64,000 nt of DNA from Streptomyces vietnamensis (GCF_000830005.1 NZ_CP010407.1:4445001-4509000), one strand, 5' to 3'. Shown: positions 1 through 8,885, numbered from the stretch's first letter. Numbers and translations: made by a program. Notes: a model not told the origin generated them from the sequence alone.

Positions 1-920
1 TGGAGCCCGAGCACCTGGAAAGCCTGTACCGCCGGATGCAGAAGAACGGCAGTAAGCCCGCCACGGCTCACCAGGCCCACCGCACCGCTCGTACTGCGCT
101 CGGAGAAGCCGTCCGTCGCGGCTACGCGGCGAAGAATGCCGCCGCCCTGGCCAAGCCGCCCCGGATGGAGGGCGACGAAGACGAGATCGAGCCCTACTCC
201 GTCGAAGAGGTGCAGAGCCTACTGATCGCGGTGAACAAGCGTCGCAACAGCGCTCGCTGGATGCTCGCGCTCGCCCTCGGACTGCGCCAGGGCGAGACCC
301 TCGGTCTGCGATGGTCTGACGTGGACTTGGACAACGAGTATCTGAAGCTGCGCCGGAACCGACTGCGGCCGAAGTACGCGCACGGATGCGCCGAAGCGTC
401 GCCATGCGGTCGCAAGGCCGGGTACTGCCCCAAGCGCGAGCAGGTGCGGAGGGAGACCAAGAACACCAAGTCGCGGGCCGGCCGCCGGGCCGTTCCGCTG
501 CCCGGTCCGCTGGTCGTGATGCTCCGTGCCCACAGGGAGGCGCAAGCCCTCGAACGGGCGAAGGCGGGGAACCTGTGGACACCGTCCGACTACGTCTTCA
601 CCAAGCCCCTCGGTGGCCCGCTCAGCCCGAACACGGACTACCACGACTGGAAGAAGCTGCTGGGCGACGCGGGGGTGCGTGACGCGCGCCTGCACGATGC
701 CCGGCACACGGCTGCCACCGTGCTCATGCTGCTCGGGGTCCCGGACCGCGTCATCGACCAGATCATGGGGTGGGAGCCGGGCACGTCCTCCCGGATGCGG
801 GCGCGGTACCTCCACGTGCCGGACGCCATGCTGAAGGACGTGGCCCGGAAGATCGCTGAAGCGATCTGGGGGCCTCCGGAAAAGCTCCCTGTGGACAAAG
901 ACCAGGACAACGAGGGCTGA
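1..920 (+). CDS. Tyrosine site-specific integrase, 5'-truncated by the window edge
   Basis: The reading frame is open from the first bases (codon phase begins at base 3) and ends with TGA at 918-920, so about 305 C-terminal residues are seen; the N-terminal SAM-like domain lies outside the window. The catalytic domain of the lambda-integrase/XerD family is clear: the first catalytic Arg lies in ALGLRQGETLGLRW, the HxxR box in LHDARHTAATVL, and the nucleophilic Tyr in RMRARYLHV. A Cys-containing insertion (HGCAEASPCGRKAGYCPKR) sits between the first Arg and the HxxR box, as in many actinobacterial plasmid and phage integrases. It reads toward the 3' end of a tRNA-Ser gene, the usual place for int in elements that use tRNA 3' ends as attB. 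Whether the element is a conjugative plasmid (AICE) or a prophage cannot be told from this window. Confidence 0.9.
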   Translation, partial: EPEHLESLYRRMQKNGSKPATAHQAHRTARTALGEAVRRGYAAKNAAALAKPPRMEGDEDEIEPYSVEEVQSLLIAVNKRRNSARWMLALALGLRQGETLGLRWSDVDLDNEYLKLRRNRLRPKYAHGCAEASPCGRKAGYCPKREQVRRETKNTKSRAGRRAVPLPGPLVVMLRAHREAQALERAKAGNLWTPSDYVFTKPLGGPLSPNTDYHDWKKLLGDAGVRDARLHDARHTAATVLMLLGVPDRVIDQIMGWEPGTSSRMRARYLHVPDAMLKDVARKIAEAIWGPPEKLPVDKDQDNEG

Positions 921-926
921 GGCAAC

Positions 927-964
927 GTCGAAGGGCCCCACCGCGAACGGTGGGGCCCTTCGAC
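927..964. terminator. Bidirectional hairpin terminator between int and tRNA-Ser
   Basis: A perfect 17-bp inverted repeat with a CGAA tetraloop lies between two converging genes. There is no long T-run, which is common for high-GC actinobacterial terminators. Confidence 0.8.
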
Positions 965-986
965 AACGTGCCCGGTGAGGCACTGG

Positions 987-1071
987 CGGAGGATACGAGA
1001 TTCGAACTCGTGAGGGGTTGCCCCCAACACGCTTTCCAAGCGTGCGCCCTAGGCCTCTAGGCGAATCCTCC
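987..1071 (-). tRNA. tRNA-Ser(GGA)
   Basis: Read on the minus strand, the acceptor stem GGAGGAT pairs with ATCCTCC, followed by discriminator G; CCA is encoded at 984-986. The anticodon loop TTGGAAA gives anticodon GGA, and the long variable arm expected of tRNA-Ser is present. Its 3' end faces the integrase gene, so it is the likely attachment site of the element to the left. Confidence 0.95.
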
Positions 1072-1189
1072 GTGGAGAACATTACATGACCGGAGAGGGT
1101 GCTCGTGCACACGATCGCGGGCGGGGGTCGTCGAAGGGTGCAGGTCGACGGGGGTGGCCGGGGAGGGGCGTGGATCGGGTACTCTGGGC

Positions 1190-1281
1190 GGAGCCCCTCA
1201 CGTGGCGCTATCTGACTGAACTCCCCCAGGGCCGGAAGGCAGCAAGGGTAGGTCGGCTCTGGCGGGTGCGTGGGGGGCGCT
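1190..1281 (+). ncRNA. ffs: 4.5S RNA of the signal recognition particle
   Basis: The conserved Ffh-binding helix 8 is visible at about 1228-1252 (GGGCCGGAAGGCAGCAAGGG, the GGAAG...AGCA signature). The flanks CCCCTCACGTGGC and GCGGGTGCGTGGGG can pair to close the rod. It sits just upstream of dnaX, as the SRP RNA gene does in Bacillus subtilis and streptomycetes. The exact ends are estimated. The RNA scaffolds Ffh for co-translational membrane targeting. Confidence 0.85.
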
Positions 1282-1284
1282 TGC

Positions 1285-1394
1285 GTTTCCCGGCCCGTTC
1301 GTTTCCCGGCCTGTTCGTTCCCGGCCTGTTCGTTCCCGGCCCGTTCGTTTCTCGGCCCGTTCGTTTCTCGGCCCGTTCGTTCCCCGGCCCGTCC
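1285..1394. repeat. Seven tandem copies of a 15-16 bp GTTcCCGGCCcGTTC unit
   Basis: Directly after the 4.5S RNA, a unit of the form GTT(T)CCCGGCC(C/T)GTTC is repeated about seven times with small variations. It carries no convincing reading frame and occupies the whole gap up to the dnaX promoter. Confidence 0.85.
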
Positions 1395-1432
1395 CGGTGC
1401 GGGCTTGTTTTCCCGGGTTGTCGGTGGGCGCC

Positions 1433-1438
1433 TATAAC
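1433..1438 (+). promoter_or_regulatory. -10 box of dnaX (leaderless arrangement)
   Basis: TATAAC lies 9 bases before the dnaX GTG start and there is no ribosome binding site, which suggests transcription starts at or next to the start codon. No -35 at normal spacing is obvious. Confidence 0.5.
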
Positions 1439-1447
1439 CTCGTATAC

Positions 1448-3580
1448 GTGTCGTCTCTCGCGCTGTACCGCCGCTATCGTCCCGAGTCCTTCGCCGAGGT
1501 CATCGGGCAGGAGCATGTCACCGACCCGTTGCAGCAGGCCCTGCGGAACAACCGGGTCAATCACGCGTACCTGTTCAGCGGGCCCCGAGGGTGCGGAAAG
1601 ACGACCAGTGCGCGCATTCTCGCGCGGTGTCTGAACTGTGAGCAGGGTCCCACTCCGACGCCCTGCGGCGAGTGCCAGTCCTGCCGGGACCTCGCGCGGA
1701 ACGGGCCCGGGTCCATCGACGTCATCGAGATCGACGCCGCCTCCCACGGTGGTGTGGACGACGCCCGTGACCTGCGGGAGAAGGCCTTCTTCGGGCCCGC
1801 CTCCAGCCGGTACAAGATCTACATCATCGACGAGGCCCACATGGTCACCTCGGCGGGCTTCAACGCCCTCCTGAAGGTGGTCGAGGAGCCGCCGGAGCAC
1901 CTCAAGTTCATCTTCGCCACGACCGAGCCCGAGAAGGTCATCGGGACCATTCGGTCCCGGACCCATCACTATCCCTTCCGGCTCGTGCCCCCCGGCACCC
2001 TGAGGGACTACCTCGGCGAGGTCTGCGGGCACGAGGGCATTCCCGTCGAGGACGGCGTGCTGCCGCTCGTCGTCCGCGCCGGTGCCGGGTCCGTGCGTGA
2101 CTCGATGTCCGTCATGGACCAGCTGCTCGCCGGTGCCGCCGACGACGGTGTGACCTATGCCATGGCGACCTCTCTCCTCGGTTATACGGACGGGTCCCTG
2201 CTCGACTCCGTCGTCGACGCCTTCGCAGCCGGGGACGGCGCCGCCGCGTTCGAGGTCGTCGACCGGGTCATCGAGGGCGGGAACGACCCCCGGCGGTTCG
2301 TCGCCGATCTGCTTGAGCGGCTGCGGGACCTCGTGATCCTCGCCGCCGTGCCCGACGCCGCCGAGAAGGGGCTCGTCGACGCCCCCGTCGACGTCATCGA
2401 GCGCATGCAGGCGCAGGCGTCGGTGTTCGGGGCCGCAGAGCTCAGCCGGGCCGCCGATCTCGTGAACGCCGGGCTGACCGAGATGCGCGGCGCCACCTCG
2501 CCCCGCCTCCAGCTGGAGCTGATCTGCGCGCGCGTGCTGCTGCCCGCCGCCTTCGACGACGAGCGCTCCCTCCAGGCGCGGCTCGACCGTCTCGAGCGTG
2601 GGGCTGCCGCCGCGCCCGCGCCCGTCTTCACGCCCGGACCGCCGGCGCCCGCCATGGCGTACGTGCCCGGGCCCGAGGCCCACACCCCGATGGCCCCGCC
2701 CCCGCCGGCCCCGGCGCCCGCGCCCGTTCAGCAGGCCGCGCCCGTTCAGCAGCCCGCCCCCGTGCAGGCCCCCGTACAGGACGGGCCCCGGCCCGGTGCC
2801 TGGCCCGGTGCCGCCACCCCCGGCGGCGGCGCTCCCGGCGCCTGGCCCGGCGCGTCCGCGCCCGCGGCGCCCGCCGCCCCGGCCCCCGCGCCCGTACACG
2901 CGCAGCCCGCGCCGCAGTCCGCCGCTCCGGCTTCCTCGGGCGGGGACACGGCCCAGGTGCGGAACCTGTGGCCGCAGATCCTCGACGCCGTGAAGAACCG
3001 GCGGCGCTTCACCTGGATCCTGCTCAGCCAGAACGCCCAGGTGGCCGGGTTCGACGGTACGACCCTCCAGCTCGGCTTCCTCAACGCCGGCGCCCGCGAC
3101 AACTTCGCGAGCAGCGGCAGCGAGGAGGTCCTCAAGCAGGCCCTCGCCGAGCAGTTCAACGTGAACTGGAAGATCGAGGCGATCATCGACCCCTCGGGTG
3201 GCTCCGCGCCCCCGCCCGCCGCCACCGGCTTCGGAGGCGGAGGCGGGAGCGGAAACGGCGGCTTCGGTGGAGGCGGCGGCTTCAACGGAGGAGGAGGCGG
3301 TCGGTCCGCCGTGCCCGCCCCCGCCCCGGCCCCCGCCTTCCAGCAGGCCCCGCCGCCCGCCCCCGTACAGGCGCAGCCCGCCTCGGCTCCCGCCTTCCAG
3401 CAGGCTCCGCCGCCCGCTTCCGCGCCCGCGTACGCGCCTCCGGCGCCGCAGACCGTGGCGCCCGAGGACGACGTCCCCGAGGAGGACGACCCGGATCTCG
3501 TCGAGTCGGCGCTGTCCGGGCACGATCTGATCGTGCGCGAGCTCGGAGCCACGGTTGTGGAGGAATATCCGAACCAGTAG
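1448..3580 (+). CDS. dnaX: DNA polymerase III subunits gamma and tau
   Basis: This is the clamp-loader ATPase of the replicative polymerase. The protein has 710 residues from GTG 1448 (SSLALYRRYRPESFAEVIGQ, the usual DnaX N-terminus). Walker A is GPRGCGKT near residue 45, a four-Cys zinc module (CLNC...CGECQSC) lies at about 61-80, and Walker B (YIIDEAH) near 124. After the AAA+ and lid domains (to about 380) come a long Pro/Ala linker, a globular stretch at about 500-585, a Gly-rich segment and an acidic tail. The frame is open upstream to 1397, but that extension runs through the promoter and lacks homology. I see no evident A-rich slippage site for making gamma by frameshifting. The long antisense frame over this gene is a GC-bias shadow. 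Confidence 0.95.
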   Translation: MSSLALYRRYRPESFAEVIGQEHVTDPLQQALRNNRVNHAYLFSGPRGCGKTTSARILARCLNCEQGPTPTPCGECQSCRDLARNGPGSIDVIEIDAASHGGVDDARDLREKAFFGPASSRYKIYIIDEAHMVTSAGFNALLKVVEEPPEHLKFIFATTEPEKVIGTIRSRTHHYPFRLVPPGTLRDYLGEVCGHEGIPVEDGVLPLVVRAGAGSVRDSMSVMDQLLAGAADDGVTYAMATSLLGYTDGSLLDSVVDAFAAGDGAAAFEVVDRVIEGGNDPRRFVADLLERLRDLVILAAVPDAAEKGLVDAPVDVIERMQAQASVFGAAELSRAADLVNAGLTEMRGATSPRLQLELICARVLLPAAFDDERSLQARLDRLERGAAAAPAPVFTPGPPAPAMAYVPGPEAHTPMAPPPPAPAPAPVQQAAPVQQPAPVQAPVQDGPRPGAWPGAATPGGGAPGAWPGASAPAAPAAPAPAPVHAQPAPQSAAPASSGGDTAQVRNLWPQILDAVKNRRRFTWILLSQNAQVAGFDGTTLQLGFLNAGARDNFASSGSEEVLKQALAEQFNVNWKIEAIIDPSGGSAPPPAATGFGGGGGSGNGGFGGGGGFNGGGGGRSAVPAPAPAPAFQQAPPPAPVQAQPASAPAFQQAPPPASAPAYAPPAPQTVAPEDDVPEEDDPDLVESALSGHDLIVRELGATVVEEYPNQ

Positions 3581-3628
3581 GGGCGTCTCGCTCGGTGGCC
3601 CGCACAAAGGGCATCCCGCCCCGCGGGC

Positions 3629-3634
3629 TACCCT
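3629..3634 (+). promoter_or_regulatory. -10 box of purD
   Basis: TACCCT lies 7 bases before the purD GTG with no Shine-Dalgarno sequence between, indicating a leaderless transcript. No good -35 is visible. Confidence 0.4.
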
Positions 3635-3641
3635 GGCAGGC

Positions 3642-4895
3642 GTGAAGGTCCTCGTCATCGGCGGCGGCGCCCGCGAACACGCCCTGTGCCGCTCTCTCTC
3701 CCTCGATCCCGACGTCACCGCTCTGCACTGCGCGCCCGGCAACGCCGGAATCGCGGAGGTCGCCGAGCTGCACCCCGTCGACCAGCTGGACGGCGCGGCC
3801 GTCGCCGCGCTCGCCACCGAGCTGGGCGCCGACCTCGTCGTCGTCGGCCCGGAGGCCCCGCTCGTCGCCGGCGTCGCCGACGCCGTCCGCGCGGCCGGCA
3901 TCCCCGTCTTCGGCCCGTCCCGGGAGGCGGCGCAGCTGGAGGGCTCCAAGGCCTTCGCCAAGGACGTCATGGCCGGCGCCGGGGTCCCCACCGCCCGCAG
4001 CTACGTCTGCACCACTCCGGCCGAGATCGACGAGGCGCTCGACGCCTTCGGCGCTCCGTACGTGGTGAAGGACGACGGCCTCGCCGCCGGCAAGGGCGTC
4101 GTCGTCACCGAGGACATCGAGCAGGCCCGGGCGCACGCGCTCGCCTGCGAGCGTGTCGTCATCGAGGAGTACCTGGACGGCCCCGAGGTCTCCCTCTTCG
4201 CGATCACCGACGGCACGACCGTCCTCCCGCTGAAGCCCGCGCAGGACTTCAAGCGTGCGCTCGACGGCGACGAGGGCCCGAACACCGGCGGCATGGGCGC
4301 CTACTCGCCGCTGCCCTGGGCCGACCCGAAGCTGGTCGACGAGGTCATGGAGACCGTCCTGCAGCCGACGGTCGACGAGCTGCGCCGTCGCGGCACCCCG
4401 TTCTCCGGCCTCCTGTACGCGGGTCTGGCGATCACCAGCCGCGGTGTCCGGGTCATCGAGTTCAACGCGCGCTTCGGCGACCCCGAGACCCAGGTCGTCC
4501 TGGCCCGCCTGAAGACCCCGCTCGCGGGCGTCCTGCTGCACTCCGCCAACGGCACCCTGGCCGACCAGGCCCCGCTGAGCTGGAGCGACGACGCCGCCGT
4601 CACCGTGGTCGTCGCCTCGCACAACTACCCGGGCACCCCGCGCACGGGCGACCCGATCGAGGGCCTGGACGAGGTCGCGGAGAAGGACGCCCCGCACGCG
4701 TACGTGCTCCACGCCGGTACGAAGCGGGGCGAGGACGGTGCCGTCCTGAGCGCCGGCGGGCGGGTCCTGTCGGTCACCGCCACCGGTTCGGACCTGGCGC
4801 AGGCCCGCGAGCGCGCGTACGCGGCGGTCGGCCGTATCCGCCTTGACGGTTCGCAGCACCGTACGGACATCGCGCGGAAGGCCGCCGAGGCCTGA
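3642..4895 (+). CDS. purD: Phosphoribosylamine-glycine ligase (GAR synthetase)
   Basis: Catalyses ATP-dependent joining of glycine to 5-phosphoribosylamine, the second step of de novo purine synthesis. The 417-residue protein starts at GTG 3642 with VKVLVIGGGAREHALCRSL, the canonical PurD N-terminus. It has the ATP-grasp fold: KDDGLAAGKGVVV (nucleotide loop), NTGGMGAYSP and EFNARFGDPETQ (metal-binding end) are all present, and length is normal. It lies 61 bp after dnaX but has its own -10. The purine genes in this window are dispersed into several transcription units. Confidence 0.97.
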   Translation: MKVLVIGGGAREHALCRSLSLDPDVTALHCAPGNAGIAEVAELHPVDQLDGAAVAALATELGADLVVVGPEAPLVAGVADAVRAAGIPVFGPSREAAQLEGSKAFAKDVMAGAGVPTARSYVCTTPAEIDEALDAFGAPYVVKDDGLAAGKGVVVTEDIEQARAHALACERVVIEEYLDGPEVSLFAITDGTTVLPLKPAQDFKRALDGDEGPNTGGMGAYSPLPWADPKLVDEVMETVLQPTVDELRRRGTPFSGLLYAGLAITSRGVRVIEFNARFGDPETQVVLARLKTPLAGVLLHSANGTLADQAPLSWSDDAAVTVVVASHNYPGTPRTGDPIEGLDEVAEKDAPHAYVLHAGTKRGEDGAVLSAGGRVLSVTATGSDLAQARERAYAAVGRIRLDGSQHRTDIARKAAEA

Positions 4896-4928
4896 TTCCG
4901 CTCGTTTTCGCCTGAATCCTTGTGATTC

Positions 4929-4977
4929 CACTTGTGGCCGTGGGGTGCCGAACCTGTGCACCACACGGCCACAAGTG
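4929..4977. terminator. Hairpin downstream of purD
   Basis: A perfect 14-bp inverted repeat (CACTTGTGGCCGTG / CACGGCCACAAGTG) is extended inside by GGGTGC/GCACC pairing. Position and strength suit a terminator for purD. Confidence 0.6.
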
Positions 4978-5176
4978 CGCCATCACCTTTACCCAAAGCC
5001 ATTCCATCGAGTGACGGCTCGGCCATACGGATGACGCCCGCCACAGCCCCAACTAGGGTGCGGCGAAGGCATTCCGGCACTTGGCCCACCGGCATTGCGA
5101 TGTCAGTGGCGGGTGCCACAGTGGGGGGGGTGAGCAACACCGCCACAGGCAATCCCGTCGAGGGCAGGAGGGGGTG

Positions 5177-7165
5177 ATGAACGGCGTGTCCGGTACCGGT
5201 TCCGTTGTCGGCGAGGAGTGGGGTGCGCGCGCCGCGCACTCCCGGGCCCTCGCCGTCCTCCGCGTCCGCGGCAGGGCACTGGGCCTCGCGGTGCTCCCCG
5301 CCGCGGTGGCCGTCGTCCTGTACGCGGGCGGGGTCACCGGCCACTTCACGGGAGCGGCCTGGGACGCGGCCCGCTGGGTCGTGACCGTCCTCGCCGTGCT
5401 CGTCCTCCTCGCCGCCGCGGCCGTCGCCCTCGTCATCGCCCGGGCCCGCCCCGCTGCCACGCCGACGGTGGAGCTCGCCGAGACCGCCGCCCCCGATCTG
5501 TACCGGCTCCCCCCGGGCCCCCCCCACCGGCTCGGCGTCCCGGCGCCCGCCGCGATAGCCCTCACCCCGGACTGCGACAGCTGGCTGGAGGACCGCACCC
5601 ACCGGGCCCACCGCCATCTCCACCGCACGTCCGGCGGCGACGGCGCCCCGGTCCTGGTCATAGGCTCGCCCTTCCTGTGGTGGATGCGCGTCGGCGAGCT
5701 GCGGGCGGTCCTCGCCCCCGTCGTCGCCGGTACGGGACCGGCCGCCCAACCCGACATAGCCGCCGCCCGCCGCTTCGTCCGCGGCCTGGACGCCGCCGTC
5801 GCCGTGCCCCGGAGCCCCGGCCTCGATCCGCTCCGCCGGCTCGGCGCCCACGGCGTCGGGCAGGTCGCCCGCGTGCTGCTCCGCGCCTGCCGCGGACACG
5901 CCGCCGAGATGGAGCGCGGGGTCGCCGCCGCCGGCTCGGAGCGCGCCCAGGCCGTCGACTACGGCGTACGGATCGTCGCCCAGGAGCAGGTCGGCCTGGC
6001 CTACGCGGGCTGGGACCGGCTCCTCACACGGGTCGCGCTGCCCGCCTGGCGCATGGGCCGCTGGCCCGCCAAGCTCGACGCGGGCGTGGTCTCCGCCCTG
6101 ACCGAGCTCTCCCGCCGGGACCGGCTCGCGGAGGGCTTCTCCTCCCGGCTCGGCGAGCGCCCCGCCTGCGACCTCCTGGAGGAGCCGGGCGCCGTCGACG
6201 AGGCCACCTCGCTGCTCGCCGCCCGTCTCTTCCACGGCGGCCCGGCCGAGCCCGGCCCCGACTGGGCCCCGGTGGAGTGGAGCCAGTACCCGGAGGAGGT
6301 CGTCGACCGGAAGTGGCGCACCGACGCGGCCCGCCTCCACCAGGTCCTCGACGGCCTGGGCGTGACCGAAGCCGCCGGAGGCCGGACCTCCGACGCGGCC
6401 GGCCCGACCCTGACCCGCGTGATGGCCCACCTGACGACTCCCCGGCCGGATGCCGGACCCGAGGCCGACGCCGGGTCCGAGACCGGGTCCGAGACCGGGT
6501 CCGAGACCGGATCCGAGACCGGGTCCGAGACCGGGTCGGAGAACGGATCCGAGACCGGATTCGAGACCGGGTCGGAGTTCGCCCCCATGCCCGCGCCCGA
6601 GTCCGAGTCCGAGGTCGGACCCGCGCCCGAGGCCGGGCCCGAAGCCGCCCCCGACCTCCCCGCCGACCCCGCCGCCCCCGACTTCCCCGACGAGGACGAC
6701 GAGGGCGACGAAGAGCCCGTCAATCCCGCCGCCGACGCGCTCGCCGGGGCGCTCAGTGCGCTGCTCGCGCGGGAGGAGGCGGCCCGGGAGGCCCGGGTCG
6801 TCGCGGCCGCCGAGTCCGCCCGTACCGCCGAGAAGGCCGACCGGGCCGGCACCGCCGCGCCCCACGTGGTCGTGAGCGGCCCCGACGGGCCCCTGCCGCT
6901 GTTCCCGCTCCAGCCGCCCCGTACCGGCCGTGACCTGCTCGCCGACCACGTGACCGCCATGGTCTGCTGTGCGGCCGTGGACACCGCCGAGGCCGCTCCC
7001 GGCCTCGACTGGCTCGACGGTCCGGCGCTGCTCGTCGGGGGCGAGCGGGCGGCGGACCTCGGTCCCCGGGTCCTCGCCCTCGTCGAGGACGGCGACCCGG
7101 AGCCCCTGCGGGCCTGGCTCACCCGCACCGGGGTGCGCCCGGAGAAGCCCGTACGCCTGGTCTGA
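5177..7165 (+). CDS. Membrane-anchored protein of unknown function with Glu-Thr-Gly-Ser repeats
   Basis: 662 residues from ATG 5177, preceded by a strong purine-rich GGCAGGAGGGGG. Two hydrophobic helices (about residues 33-52 and 67-88) anchor the N-terminus; the remainder is predicted soluble. No family is recognised; orthologues between purD and purC are typical of streptomycetes (recalled, not checked). Around residues 430-465 there is an array of Glu-Thr-Gly-Ser tetrapeptides encoded by 12-base repeats, then an acidic Pro/Glu-rich linker and a last globular segment. A 15-codon frame starting at GTG 5130 ends in TGA overlapping this ATG by one base, so translation may be coupled. Confidence 0.85.
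   Translation: MNGVSGTGSVVGEEWGARAAHSRALAVLRVRGRALGLAVLPAAVAVVLYAGGVTGHFTGAAWDAARWVVTVLAVLVLLAAAAVALVIARARPAATPTVELAETAAPDLYRLPPGPPHRLGVPAPAAIALTPDCDSWLEDRTHRAHRHLHRTSGGDGAPVLVIGSPFLWWMRVGELRAVLAPVVAGTGPAAQPDIAAARRFVRGLDAAVAVPRSPGLDPLRRLGAHGVGQVARVLLRACRGHAAEMERGVAAAGSERAQAVDYGVRIVAQEQVGLAYAGWDRLLTRVALPAWRMGRWPAKLDAGVVSALTELSRRDRLAEGFSSRLGERPACDLLEEPGAVDEATSLLAARLFHGGPAEPGPDWAPVEWSQYPEEVVDRKWRTDAARLHQVLDGLGVTEAAGGRTSDAAGPTLTRVMAHLTTPRPDAGPEADAGSETGSETGSETGSETGSETGSENGSETGFETGSEFAPMPAPESESEVGPAPEAGPEAAPDLPADPAAPDFPDEDDEGDEEPVNPAADALAGALSALLAREEAAREARVVAAAESARTAEKADRAGTAAPHVVVSGPDGPLPLFPLQPPRTGRDLLADHVTAMVCCAAVDTAEAAPGLDWLDGPALLVGGERAADLGPRVLALVEDGDPEPLRAWLTRTGVRPEKPVRLV
6466..6578 (+). repeat. 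12-bp coding tandem repeat GAGACCGGGTCC
   Basis: About nine units of GAGACCGG(G/A)TCC and variants sit inside the gene starting at 5177 and encode (Glu-Thr-Gly-Ser)n. The 12-base period keeps the frame, so copy-number change would only alter linker length. Confidence 0.9.
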
Positions 7166-7335
7166 GGGCCCGCCGGACCCCCGAATACCCGGAGGTACGG
7201 CTTCCGCTCTCGTCAATTCACGACGAACGGTGACGGAGTGCGTGCGTTATGTGATGTGCTGGAGACCGCGACTGACAGAGGCACGATCCAGAGGCACTGA
7301 CCGGCCGACCCGGGGGAGTCGAGGGAGGGGCGCAC

Positions 7336-8796
7336 ATGGGGGCGGAGCAGATCAGACGGTGGGAGTCGGGTGCGCTCGCGCACGCCGTCTCCGATCCCTT
7401 CGGCCAGGGCCCGCTGCCCTGGCTGCGCGGCTCGGACAACTACTTCGACGACACCGGCCAGATGGTCCCCTGGTACGCGGACGAGGTCCTGGCCCGGGGC
7501 GGCAGCGGCGGCCCGCGCACGGCCGACGACGTCCGGCGCCAGATCAAGGGCTTCGCGTCCGGCGGGGCCGTGGCACCGGGCGAGTCGATCGACTTCCACA
7601 TCACCGTGGACCCGCCGCAGCAGTTCTCGGTCGACGTCTACCGGATCGGGCACTACGGCGGCGACGGCGCCGCGAAGATCACCACCAGCCCGCGCCTCTC
7701 CGGGATCGTCCAGCCGGCCCCGCTCACCGCCGACCGCACGGTCTCCTGCCACCACTGGTGGCAGTCCTGGCGGCTGCAGGTCCCCACGTACTGGTCGATC
7801 GGCGCGTACGTCGCCGTGCTCACGACCGTCGACGGGTACCGCTCGCACATCCCCTTCACGGTCCGCGACAACCACCCGGCGGATCTGCTGCTCGTCCTCC
7901 CGGACGTGACCTGGCAGGCGTACAACCTCTACCCGGAGGACGGCCACACCGGCGCCAGCCTGTACCACGCCTGGGACGAGGAGGGCAGGCTGCTCGGCGA
8001 GGAGGAGGCGGCCGTCACCGTCTCCTTCGACCGTCCGTACGCGGGCGCGGGGCTGCCCCTGCACGTCGGGCACGCCTACGACTTCATCCGCTGGGCCGAG
8101 CGCTACGGCTACGACCTCGCGTACGCGGAGACGCGCGACCTGCACGCCGGCCGGGTCGACCCGAGCCGCTACCGGGGTCTTGTCTTCCCGGGCCACGACG
8201 AGTACTGGTCGGCGCCGATGCGCCGGACCGTCGAACTCGCCCGCGACCAGGGCACCTCGCTCGTCTTCCTCTCCGCCAACACCATGTACTGGCAGGTGGA
8301 GCTCGCCCCTTCGCCGTCCGGGGTGCCGGACCGCCTCCTCACCTGCCGCAAGCGCCGCGGCCCCGGCCGCCCCGCGCTCTGGCGCGAGGTCGACCGGCCC
8401 GAGCAGCAGCTCCTCGGCATCCAGTACGCGGGCCGGGTGCCCGAACCACACCCGCTGGTCGTACGGAACGCCGACCACTGGCTCTGGGAGGCCACCGGCG
8501 CGGGCGACGGCGACGAGCTCCCGGGCATGGTCGCGGGCGAGGCCGACCGCTACTTCCCGCGCACCGCGCTCCCGGAGCACCAGGGCCGCATCCTGCTCTC
8601 CCACTCGCCGTACCGGGACAGCGAAGGCGCCCTGCGCCACCAGGAGACGAGTCTCTACCGGGCCCCGTCCGGCGCCTGGGTCTTCGCGTCCGGCACCTTC
8701 GCCTGGTCACCGGCGCTCGACCGGCCGGGCCACGTCGACGCCCGGGTCCAGCGGGCCACCGCGAACCTCCTCGACCGCATCTGCAAGAGGGAGTGA
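7336..8796 (+). CDS. N,N-dimethylformamidase beta-subunit-like protein
   Basis: 486 residues from ATG 7336, with GGGAGGGG six bases upstream. It belongs to the family named after the C-terminal domain of the large subunit of N,N-dimethylformamidase, with typical segments SCHHWWQSWRLQVPTYWS, NLYPEDGHTGASLYHAWD and GLVFPGHDEYWS. Activity on formamides is not implied; streptomycete members are uncharacterised as far as I know. No signal peptide or membrane segment is visible. It ends 89 bases before purC. Confidence 0.75.
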   Translation: MGAEQIRRWESGALAHAVSDPFGQGPLPWLRGSDNYFDDTGQMVPWYADEVLARGGSGGPRTADDVRRQIKGFASGGAVAPGESIDFHITVDPPQQFSVDVYRIGHYGGDGAAKITTSPRLSGIVQPAPLTADRTVSCHHWWQSWRLQVPTYWSIGAYVAVLTTVDGYRSHIPFTVRDNHPADLLLVLPDVTWQAYNLYPEDGHTGASLYHAWDEEGRLLGEEEAAVTVSFDRPYAGAGLPLHVGHAYDFIRWAERYGYDLAYAETRDLHAGRVDPSRYRGLVFPGHDEYWSAPMRRTVELARDQGTSLVFLSANTMYWQVELAPSPSGVPDRLLTCRKRRGPGRPALWREVDRPEQQLLGIQYAGRVPEPHPLVVRNADHWLWEATGAGDGDELPGMVAGEADRYFPRTALPEHQGRILLSHSPYRDSEGALRHQETSLYRAPSGAWVFASGTFAWSPALDRPGHVDARVQRATANLLDRICKRE

Positions 8797-8885
8797 GCGG
8801 GGGCTCACAGGGTCCGACGGCGGGATTCGTCCCCACGTGCGAGAGAATCGGACACGTTCCCTGGATCAACCTACGCGGAGGAACC

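Noticed and set aside
1597-3580. Programmed frameshift in dnaX to make gamma
   Set aside because: No A-rich slippery heptamer with downstream structure was found by eye in this GC-rich gene.
1208-3991. 927-codon open frame on the minus strand across dnaX
   Set aside because: It is exactly antisense to dnaX and purD, has low-complexity composition and arises from third-position GC bias.
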